DNA from: JAQBDA01 sp964525785
GTDB taxonomy: Bacteria > Chloroflexota > Anaerolineae > Anaerolineales > UBA4823
Direction: 5' to 3'
DNA length: 40,527 nt
Assembly (NCBI GenBank): GCA_964525785.1
Contig: CAZGIX010000014.1
Location: forward strand, 1-40,527
Shown here: piece by piece, positions 31,831-38,482 of the stretch
How positions within the stretch are numbered: position 1 is the first letter of the stretch
How the letters are laid out: every line of letters starts with the position of its first letter
Position numbers and translations under genes: made by a program
The notes under the pieces: generated by a model
What the model was told of the DNA's origin: nothing
Database searches by the model: none
What the model saw: only the letters and a program-made list of their open reading frames with translations

Positions 31831-31838
31831 AAAGGAGG
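31831..31838 (+). promoter_or_regulatory. Perfect Shine-Dalgarno-like sequence without a well-spaced gene
   Basis: AAAGGAGG is complementary to the 16S rRNA 3' end but no usable start codon lies at normal spacing. The nearest frame is GTG 31841 (15 codons, stop 31888), only 2 bases away. It lies about 100 bases before the binding-protein start, which has its own AGGAG at 31924-31928. Confidence 0.4.
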
Positions 31839-31936
31839 TGGTGGTCTGGAACGATAGTTCAAAGAGCAACTGTATATCAGTCAAGTAAGAGAAGGATCAA
31901 TTGAATCTGAAGAAAGAATTGAGAGGAGATAGAAGC

Positions 31937-34030
31937 ATGCGTAAGCCGATTTTTCTGTTAATTTCGATCTTTGTTGCAGCGAGCATGGTACTGGGCGCCT
32001 GCGCCCCTCAGGCAGCAACCCCTGAGACGGTGATCCAGACCGTTGAAGTGGTCAAGACAGTCATGGTTGAAGGAACACCGCAGACAGTTATAGAGACGGT
32101 GGTCGTGACCGTGGAGCCCCCCGAGGAGCCCGTCGAGACCAGCGAGCCGCTCAAAGAAGTAGCACCGGAATTTAAGAATCCGGACACCTTCACGGTGATC
32201 GTTGGCGCCGGCGAGCCGGAGAGCCTGGATCCCGCCTGGACCTATGAGACGGCTGGCTCGGCCGTTGAGCAAAACATCTACGAGGGCCTGGTGTTCTTCA
32301 ACCGGGAGAAGTACGATGACTTTATCCCGGCGCTGGCGACCGAATGGACCACCAGCGAGGATGGCTTGACCTGGACCTTCAATATCCGCCAGGGCGTCAC
32401 CTTCCACGAGGGTGGAACGCTCGAGCCGCACGACGTGGCCTACACACTGCAAAGAAACCTGCTGCAGGGGCGCATCGACGGCGCGCAGTGGATCGCCTAT
32501 GAGAGCTTCTTCGGCTCCGACTTCGCCATGGCTTCCTCGAAGGATTTCGCAGCCGTTATGAGCGGGAAAGAAACCTTCGAGGAGCTTTCCCCGGCCGAGC
32601 TGGTGAAGGTGTGCGAGGACGTCAAGGCCAGGATCGTCGCCGATGACGAGGCCGGGACGGTAACCTTCAGCCTGACCCAACCCATGCCCTGGATGCTGGC
32701 TGTAACATCTCAGCAGTTCCTGGGCCACATCCTGGACAGCGAGTGGATGGCCGAGAACGGCGACTGGGATGGCGATTGCGCCACCTGGCAGAACTTTGCC
32801 GATCCGGCTGCACAAGACACCATCCTGTTCGATCGCGCCAACGGCACCGGCCCTTACAAGCTGGACCACTGGACCCCCGGCGAGGAGATTGTGCTGACGG
32901 CCTTTGAGGGCTACTGGCGCACCGAGCCGATGTGGGAAGGTGGACCCAGCGGGCCTGCCCAGATCAAGAACGTGGTGATCAAGAACATCCCCGAGTGGGG
33001 CACCCGCCTGGCGATGCTGGAAGCCGGCGATGCGGACGCGATCTACGTGCCGCCGATCTACCGGGCTCAGCTTTACCCTTACGCCGTAGAGACCTGTGAC
33101 GCGGCAAGCTGCACCGAGACCAACCCCAACGGCTACCTGACGATCTACAAAGACCTGCCTCTGCCGGCGCTGACACCAGCGCAGTTCAACTGGCAGATCA
33201 ACGTCGAGGGCGGCAACCCGTACGTGGGCAGCGGTGCGCTGGATGGCATCGGTATCCCGCCGGATCTCTTCCAGGATATCCACGTCCGCATGGCGTTCAA
33301 CTACTGCTTCGACTTCGATGCCATGATCAACGACGCTCTGGCAGGTGAAGGCGTCCAGGCCCAGGGTCCGATCATCGCAGGCATGATGGGCTACCGCGAA
33401 GGCGAAGCCCCGCTGTACTCCTACGATCTGGCCAAGTGCGAGGAAGAGTTCAAGCTGGCAGATGTAGACAAAGACGGCGTTCCAGCCGGTGAAGACGAGG
33501 ACGACATCTGGAACTCCGGTCTCTACATGCAGATCGCCTACAACCAGGGCAACGACACCCGCCGGCTGGCTTCTGAAATTCTGAAGGCTGGTCTCGAGGC
33601 GGTTAACCCGGCCTTCGATGTCCAGGTGCTGGCCCTGCCGTGGCCCGTGCTTCTGGATAGCCGCCGCGCCGGCAAGCTGCCGATCTACGTGGGCGGCTGG
33701 CTGGAAGACTTCCACGATCCGCACAACTGGGTGCAGCCGTTCTTGTACTCCCAGGGCGCTTACGGTCGTGTGATCAACATGACTGATGAGTTCAAGCAGA
33801 AATACGATGATCTGATCATCCAGGGCGCTCAATCCAGCGATCAGGCAGAGCGCGCCGCGATCTACCAGGATATTCAGCTTCAGGCTCAGGAAGATGCGGT
33901 CGTGATCTGGTTGTACCAAAACCTGGACATGCATCCGTTCCAGAAATGGATCAAGGGCTTCTACTTCAACCCTGCCTACTCCAATCCGTCTTACTCTTGG
34001 GTCTACGGTCTGTCCAAGGTAGCTCCGTAA
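31937..34030 (+). CDS. Oligopeptide ABC transporter substrate-binding lipoprotein (SBP family 5)
   Basis: The 697-residue lipoprotein captures peptides outside the membrane. A signal of about 21 residues ends in the lipobox VLGAC. A Val/Thr/Glu-rich linker (about residues 30-65) tethers the domain. The SBP_bac_5 domain begins at DTFTVIVGAGEPESLDPAW and includes YEGLVFFN, TWTFNIRQGVTFHEGG, and a DxDxDG calcium-type loop (DVDKDG). Six cysteines besides the lipidated one are present, unusual for this family and suggesting disulfides. ATG 31937 follows AGGAG by 8 bases; a TTG at 31901 is open but would bury the signal peptide. It is separated from its permease genes by an assembly gap. Confidence 0.95.
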   Translation: MRKPIFLLISIFVAASMVLGACAPQAATPETVIQTVEVVKTVMVEGTPQTVIETVVVTVEPPEEPVETSEPLKEVAPEFKNPDTFTVIVGAGEPESLDPAWTYETAGSAVEQNIYEGLVFFNREKYDDFIPALATEWTTSEDGLTWTFNIRQGVTFHEGGTLEPHDVAYTLQRNLLQGRIDGAQWIAYESFFGSDFAMASSKDFAAVMSGKETFEELSPAELVKVCEDVKARIVADDEAGTVTFSLTQPMPWMLAVTSQQFLGHILDSEWMAENGDWDGDCATWQNFADPAAQDTILFDRANGTGPYKLDHWTPGEEIVLTAFEGYWRTEPMWEGGPSGPAQIKNVVIKNIPEWGTRLAMLEAGDADAIYVPPIYRAQLYPYAVETCDAASCTETNPNGYLTIYKDLPLPALTPAQFNWQINVEGGNPYVGSGALDGIGIPPDLFQDIHVRMAFNYCFDFDAMINDALAGEGVQAQGPIIAGMMGYREGEAPLYSYDLAKCEEEFKLADVDKDGVPAGEDEDDIWNSGLYMQIAYNQGNDTRRLASEILKAGLEAVNPAFDVQVLALPWPVLLDSRRAGKLPIYVGGWLEDFHDPHNWVQPFLYSQGAYGRVINMTDEFKQKYDDLIIQGAQSSDQAERAAIYQDIQLQAQEDAVVIWLYQNLDMHPFQKWIKGFYFNPAYSNPSYSWVYGLSKVAP

Positions 34031-34049
34031 ACCTATCGTTTCTAATACT

Positions 34050-34074
34050 GGGAGCCGGGAATTTCCCGGCTCCC
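34050..34074 (+). terminator. Perfect hairpin after the binding-protein gene
   Basis: GGGAGCCGGGAA and TTCCCGGCTCCC are perfectly complementary 12-base arms with one base between (effective loop AATTT). It begins 19 bases after the stop codon. No T run follows, so it may be a processing or mRNA-stabilising hairpin that lets binding protein be made in excess over permeases, rather than a full terminator. Confidence 0.6.
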
Positions 34075-34137
34075 ACACAGGAATTATTCGAGAGCATAAT
34101 AAATAAAGTAGGACTTGCGCAGTAAGTGGGTGGATGG

Positions 34138-34237
34138 NNNNNNNNNNNNNNNNNNNNNNNNNNNNNNNNNNNNNNNNNNNNNNNNNNNNNNNNNNNNNNN
34201 NNNNNNNNNNNNNNNNNNNNNNNNNNNNNNNNNNNNN
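34138..34237. other. Assembly gap (100 N)
   Basis: There are exactly 100 N, the usual placeholder for a gap of unknown length. The left flank has TAGGACTTGCGCAGTAAG and the right flank begins in a repeat-like sequence, so the break is probably caused by a repeated element. Confidence 0.99.
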
Positions 34238-34260
34238 CTGAGCGGAGCGAAGGATCTACT
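34238..34260. repeat. AGCGnAGCGA-type repeat fragment at the gap edge
   Basis: CTGAGCGGAGCGAAGGATCTACT shares the pattern AGCGnAGCGAnGnAT with 38321-38349. It starts immediately after the gap, so the rest of the repeat probably lies in the missing sequence. Confidence 0.45.
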
Positions 34261-34390
34261 TCACGACCGGATTGAGATCCGAGTCCTTGGAAGATGAGAT
34301 AGCCAATTTACTGAGGCGAAGGGATAAAAAATGTCCTGAAGGGGTCCCGTCTACCGGGGAGCTACCTACGGATAGGAGAATACTGAAGAT

Positions 34391-35455
34391 ATGATCAATT
34401 ATACGATTCGCCGCATGCTGATTATCCCACTGTTACTGGTAGGGGTGACGATACTGATCTTTGCGATGCTGTCGCTGCTCACCCCTTACGAGCGGGCTTC
34501 GCTGTATGTCCAGGATATCCCCAAACGCCAGGGAGCCATGGATCTGCTCATCAAGAAATACGGATTGGACGATCCAGTCCCGGTGCAGTACTGGTACTGG
34601 ATGGTGGGACGCAAGGATCCGGATACGGGAGAGATCAAGGGAGGAGTCCTGCGGGGCGACCTGGGCTGGTCTAAGGTTGGCAAGAGCTCGGTCATCGAAG
34701 TGATCGGACGCCGTTTGCCGGCGACAGCAGAGCTGGCGCTGTGGGCGGCGCTCCCGATGATCGGCATCGGCATCTGGCTGGGGGTGGTATCTGCGGTCAA
34801 GCACAACAAACCGACGGACCAGGTTTTGCGGGTGTTTAGCATTGTGGGCTGGTCCATCCCTACCTTCGTATTTGGCTTGCTGGTGCTGATGATATTTTAC
34901 GCCGAGCTGGGATGGTTCCCCCCAAGCCGGCTGTCCGAATGGGCACTCAGGGAAGTGCTCGGCGCTGACTTCATTCGCTACACCCAGATGAACTCCATCG
35001 ACGCGCTGCTCAACCTGCGCATGGACATCTTTTTCGACTCCCTCAGGCACCTGGTGCTCCCGGTGCTGACGCTGGCTTACTTGAATTGGGCGTATGTGCT
35101 GCGTATCACGCGCTCATCGATGCTTGATACAGTCAACCAGGATTACATCACCACCGCGCGTTCAAAAGGGCTGTCGGAGGACAAGATTATCCTGCGACAT
35201 GCCCTGCCAAACGCGCTCATCCCGGTTATCACCGTGAGTGCGTTGATCATGATCAGTCTCTTAAACGGTGTTGTGATCACTGAAACGGTCTTCAACTGGC
35301 CTGGGATGGGCTCCTACCTGGCTGAGTCGGCCCTATCTTTGGATGTCGTCTCTGTTTTAGGCATCACGCTCTTCAGCGCATTTATCCTGGTGGTGGGCAA
35401 CCTGGCCGCCGACCTGCTCTACGGGGTGATCGACCCGCGTATCCGCTTGCAGTAG
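34391..35455 (+). CDS. Oligopeptide ABC transporter permease (OppB/DppB type)
   Basis: The 354-residue inner-membrane permease starts MINYTIRRMLIIPLLLVGVT, the usual OppB N-terminus with its first helix. About six transmembrane segments are visible, and the EAA loop that contacts the ATPases reads TTARSKGLSEDKIILRHALPNALIPVI. An extracytoplasmic insertion after the first helix contains GRKDPDTGEIKGGVLRGDLG. The C-terminus DLLYGVIDPRIRLQ is typical. The next permease gene starts 36 bases downstream. Confidence 0.95.
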   Translation: MINYTIRRMLIIPLLLVGVTILIFAMLSLLTPYERASLYVQDIPKRQGAMDLLIKKYGLDDPVPVQYWYWMVGRKDPDTGEIKGGVLRGDLGWSKVGKSSVIEVIGRRLPATAELALWAALPMIGIGIWLGVVSAVKHNKPTDQVLRVFSIVGWSIPTFVFGLLVLMIFYAELGWFPPSRLSEWALREVLGADFIRYTQMNSIDALLNLRMDIFFDSLRHLVLPVLTLAYLNWAYVLRITRSSMLDTVNQDYITTARSKGLSEDKIILRHALPNALIPVITVSALIMISLLNGVVITETVFNWPGMGSYLAESALSLDVVSVLGITLFSAFILVVGNLAADLLYGVIDPRIRLQ

Positions 35456-35491
35456 CTGGTTGAAGATCCTGCTTCGGAGGTAAAAGAATCT

Positions 35492-36466
35492 ATGAAGGTA
35501 ATCAAGAGCTTGTTGAAAAACCCGACCTCGCTGGCGGGAATTGTCCTGCTGCTTGCCTATATATTCATCGCTCTGTTCGCTCCAATGATCGCTCCCCCGG
35601 AAGAACGCTCCCGGGATGCTTATATGATCCCCCGGGATGGGTTCGGCACAGAGCCGCAGCCTCCTGGTGAAGAGCACCCCTTTGGCACTACCGAGGGGCA
35701 GTACGATATATTTTATGGGGTTGTATGGGGGACGCGCACGGCGTTCCGCATCGGCGTTGTGATTACTTTTATCACTGTGATCATTGGATTGGCGATTGGT
35801 TCGATTGCTGCTTTTTACGGGGGCTGGACCGACGAAATTCTGATGCGCTTTACCGAGATCTTCCAGGCGTTCCCGTTCCTGCTGGCAGCCATCACGCTGA
35901 CTTCCGTGCTGCAGACATTGTATGGCCGGGGAGAAGTAGGCCCGCTGATGTTCATCGCCAAGGGGATGGCATTATTAACCTTTGGTCAGCTACCGAGCGA
36001 GACGATTGATCCCGTCCAACTGCAGATCTTGACCGGCATGCTGGCGATCATCATCTTTGGCTGGATGACCTATGCGCGCGTGATCCGGGGCAACATCCTG
36101 GCGGTCAAAGAATACGAATACGCCCTGGCAGCGCGCACGGTTGGCGCCAGCAATTTCAGGGTATTAACCCGGCATCTGATGCCCAATGCTGTGTTTCCGG
36201 TGCTCGTCCTGGCCTCAATGGATATTGGTGCCTACGTGTTAACTTTCGCCGCGCTGTCGTTCCTGGGCCTGGGCGCCCAACGGGGGTATGCCGACTGGGG
36301 CCAGATGATCAGCTTCGCCCGCAACTGGATCCCGAACCTGTCGGATTATTGGTATATCGTTGTGTATCCGGGCATGGCTATTGTACTCTTTGTGCTCGCT
36401 TGGAACCTGGTCGGAGACGCACTGCGAGATATCATGGACCCGCGTCTGCGTGGAAAGGTCGCCTGA
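35492..36466 (+). CDS. Oligopeptide ABC transporter permease (OppC/DppC type)
   Basis: The 324-residue permease pairs with the preceding one. The N-terminal cytoplasmic piece KSLLKNPTSLAGIVLLL leads into the first helix, then an extracytoplasmic loop, FGTTEGQYDIFYGVVWGTRTAFRIG and the EAA loop LAARTVGASNFRVLTRHLMPNAVFPV. It ends ALRDIMDPRLRGKVA, the family C-terminus. The loop from about residues 115 to 185 is longer than in many OppC proteins. The cytochrome gene begins 29 bases after the stop. Confidence 0.95.
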   Translation: MKVIKSLLKNPTSLAGIVLLLAYIFIALFAPMIAPPEERSRDAYMIPRDGFGTEPQPPGEEHPFGTTEGQYDIFYGVVWGTRTAFRIGVVITFITVIIGLAIGSIAAFYGGWTDEILMRFTEIFQAFPFLLAAITLTSVLQTLYGRGEVGPLMFIAKGMALLTFGQLPSETIDPVQLQILTGMLAIIIFGWMTYARVIRGNILAVKEYEYALAARTVGASNFRVLTRHLMPNAVFPVLVLASMDIGAYVLTFAALSFLGLGAQRGYADWGQMISFARNWIPNLSDYWYIVVYPGMAIVLFVLAWNLVGDALRDIMDPRLRGKVA

Positions 36467-36495
36467 TCAGGGGCAAGCCAAGCCCTGGGACGATC

Positions 36496-37233
36496 ATGGC
36501 ACGTCTCCTGATTGTGATTTTGACCCTGGCTGCTGCGGTTAACGCCGTGGTTGCCGTCCGGGCGGGTGGGTTAGTTCAGCCTGGGCCAGACATAGGGTCA
36601 GGAGATCCCACACCTGAGCCGGCCATGCCGCCCTTTCCGGAGCGGTTGGCTCCGCCGCCGACCGTATACCCACCCAGCCAGGCCGATGAAGGGGCGCAGG
36701 TATATTACCTGGTGTGCATGGCATGCCACGGCGACCAGGGACAGGGGCTGACCGAAGAGTGGCGCAATGTCCTCAGCCCGGAGGACCGCAACTGCTGGCA
36801 GTCCAAGTGCCATGCTTCGAACCATCCATTGGAAGGGTTCAAGATGCCCGATACTGTGCCGCCGGTGGTGGGTCCGGGACTGATCAGCGCCTTTGGCAAC
36901 GCATCGAACTTGCACACCTATCTGAAAGTTCGTATGCCGTGGCAGGCGCCCGGTAGCCTGAGCGAGGAAGAATACTGGCAGCTTACGGCATTCCTGATCC
37001 GGGAAAACGGGATCGACCTGGGGGCGACGATCCTGGGAGAAGACAGCGCCAAGCTGTTTTCCTTGAGACCTGTACCGACGCCCACCCCTGGACCGGTCGG
37101 ATTGCTGTCAGCGTTTGGAACGGCGGCACCATCCCTGGCCTGGGTCGGCATCCCTCTGCTGGTGGGATTAATCCTTGGAGGCTTGTGGATCCGGCGGATA
37201 AAGGAGGGGAAGGCAAAATCTGAACAGGATTGA
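36496..37233 (+). CDS. Membrane-anchored c-type cytochrome with CX2CH and CX4CH motifs
   Basis: The 245-residue product has a hydrophobic N-terminus (1-22, signal or anchor), a Pro-rich linker, a cytochrome c domain (about 63-170) and a C-terminal membrane segment (about 210-231) with a positive cytoplasmic tail. The classical heme motif is CMACH (C74, C77, H78). A second motif C100-x4-C105-H106 matches the rare CX4CH heme attachment form, although the two cysteines could instead form a disulfide. M147 in VRMPWQAPGSLSEEEYW is the probable distal ligand. ATG 36496 is chosen because the upstream open frame runs through the permease gene. It probably shares the opp transcript; why is unknown. 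Confidence 0.88.
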   Translation: MARLLIVILTLAAAVNAVVAVRAGGLVQPGPDIGSGDPTPEPAMPPFPERLAPPPTVYPPSQADEGAQVYYLVCMACHGDQGQGLTEEWRNVLSPEDRNCWQSKCHASNHPLEGFKMPDTVPPVVGPGLISAFGNASNLHTYLKVRMPWQAPGSLSEEEYWQLTAFLIRENGIDLGATILGEDSAKLFSLRPVPTPTPGPVGLLSAFGTAAPSLAWVGIPLLVGLILGGLWIRRIKEGKAKSEQD

Positions 37234-37305
37234 ATTCCAAGACGACTTTCGGCTGGCAATCTCTGGTAAAATTATTCTATAGAAAAAACAGTATAAAGAC
37301 GGCTT

Positions 37306-37332
37306 GGTGTCGAAAGAACCGTCATCGACACC
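37306..37332 (+). promoter_or_regulatory. Inverted repeat in the leader of the ECF sigma gene
   Basis: GGTGTCGA (37306-37313) and TCGACACC (37325-37332) are perfect 8-base arms around an 11-base loop, ending 21 bases before the sigma factor ATG. TATAAA at 37292-37297 lies just before it. It could be a regulator-binding site or a leader hairpin. Confidence 0.45.
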
Positions 37333-37353
37333 GAGTTTATAGAGAATTGGACC

Positions 37354-37935
37354 ATGACAAACAGACAAGATTGCGAGCTGATCAAACAAATGCAAGGCGG
37401 CAGCCTGGAAGCACTGGGTGTGCTGTATGACCAGCATCGAAGAATGGTCTACCGGACTGCACTGATCATTACCGGTGATGTAGAATCTGCCAGCGACCTG
37501 CTTCAAGATGTGTTTTTGCGCTTGTTCCGTTTTGCCAGCAACATCGATCCGGAGCGCCCGATCGAACCCTGGCTTTACCGGATGACTACCAACCTGGCTT
37601 ACGACTGGGTGAAACGCCAAAGCCGCTGGCCGCGACCGTTGGATGATTTGATTGACTGGCTGGCGATCCCTGCCAGGAACCATCCAGACGAAGCGTACGA
37701 GAAGCATGATGAGTGGCGTGAGCTGCAGGAAGCAATATCCTCATTATCCCTGCCGCAGCGTGTGGTGATTGTGCTGTATTACTTGAACGATCTCTCGCTA
37801 CAGGAGATCTCTGATATCCTGAACGTACCGGTTGGTACAGTGAAATCCCGCTTGCATTATGGACGCCTGGCCTTGCGACGTGAGTTGGGATTGGATCAAA
37901 AAATGGTGCCGGATTTGAATTACGAAAGACCATAG
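37354..37935 (+). CDS. ECF-type RNA polymerase sigma factor
   Basis: The 193-residue sigma-70 family group 4 factor has region 2 (about 20-88: LYDQHRRMVYRTALII, ASDLLQDVFLRLFRF and PWLYRMTTNLAYDWVKRQ) and region 4 (about 125-180: LSLPQRVVIVLYYLNDLSLQEISDILNVPVGTVKSRLHYGRLALRREL), joined by a short linker with no region 3. It redirects RNA polymerase to a specific promoter set. A small gene starts 13 bases downstream and may encode its control partner. The sigma gene lies between the opp/cytochrome operon and a second peptide-binding lipoprotein, which are possible targets; this is inference. Confidence 0.95.
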   Translation: MTNRQDCELIKQMQGGSLEALGVLYDQHRRMVYRTALIITGDVESASDLLQDVFLRLFRFASNIDPERPIEPWLYRMTTNLAYDWVKRQSRWPRPLDDLIDWLAIPARNHPDEAYEKHDEWRELQEAISSLSLPQRVVIVLYYLNDLSLQEISDILNVPVGTVKSRLHYGRLALRRELGLDQKMVPDLNYERP

Positions 37936-37948
37936 GGTAGAGGACATA

Positions 37949-38215
37949 ATGACAGACGCGATGGATGGTTATATTCGACGGACATTAAAGAATTGGGCGG
38001 CAGACCAGCAGCCTCCCGAAAACGGCCGCGCTCGCCTGTTATTGTCAGCCGCCTATGGTTCCCACGAGCAACCGGATAGAAAGCCGATTAAAGGCTCCCC
38101 TGAAATGTTGATGCGCAGCAATCTGACGCCCCTCGACCAGGCAATGCAGATCCACAATATGCCCTGGATGTGGATAGCCCACATGGCGTTGACCCCCATC
38201 CGGCGCGTTACCTGA
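37949..38215 (+). CDS. Small protein downstream of the ECF sigma factor (88 aa), possible partner
   Basis: I do not recognise the family. The 88-residue product has a basic N-terminal helix (YIRRTLKNWA) followed by a Pro-rich stretch and ends in a hydrophobic, Met/Trp-rich segment (MPWMWIAHMALTP). It lacks the HxxxCxxC zinc motif of common anti-sigma factors and has no clear transmembrane helix. GAGG precedes ATG 37949 at normal spacing and it starts 13 bases after the sigma factor stop, so it is probably co-translated. Position suggests an anti-sigma or accessory role; nothing in the sequence proves it. It may also be the remnant of a longer anti-sigma gene. Confidence 0.6.
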   Translation: MTDAMDGYIRRTLKNWAADQQPPENGRARLLLSAAYGSHEQPDRKPIKGSPEMLMRSNLTPLDQAMQIHNMPWMWIAHMALTPIRRVT

Positions 38216-38320
38216 CCTGCACGTTGTCAGGCTGAAATTGTGTGAAATAATTGGATGTCATGATGGATAGTCTCCCTACACAGTGTTGTTCGGGATCATG
38301 CGATCAGCATCCGCCCATCT

Positions 38321-38349
38321 CATTCCGAGCGCAGCGAGGAATGACATCC
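38321..38349. repeat. AGCGnAGCGA-type dispersed repeat
   Basis: CATTCC (38321-38326) and GGAATG (38338-38343) flank GAGCGCAGCGA, forming a short hairpin, followed by ACATCC. This kind of sequence occurs as a dispersed repeat in many bacterial genomes. It lies in the 267-base gap before the second binding protein, which otherwise holds nothing I can support. A related fragment is at 34238. Confidence 0.55.
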
Positions 38350-38482
38350 ATTCAAGATACCTGGCAACACTCAAAAGGGTAACTATCTCATTCATGAGCT
38401 GCTGTGTAAAATTTGCTCGTCATCCTGTAGATATCAGCGTCAGTATCTACCTCCCACCGCTGATTTACCTCCCGATTTGCTG

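Larger units (their letters stand above)
34031..34390. other. Intergenic region with assembly gap
   Basis: This region holds the hairpin at 34050-34074, the 100-N gap, and repeat-like sequence on its right edge. AGGAG near 34376 is the ribosome site of the first permease gene. I see no supported gene, but anything within the gap is invisible. Confidence 0.6.

Noticed and set aside
31958..34078. 706-codon open frame on the minus strand opposite the binding-protein gene
   Set aside because: It is a mirror of a GC-rich coding gene: the plus strand has a lipoprotein signal, family motifs and a ribosome site, while the antisense product has no recognisable motifs.
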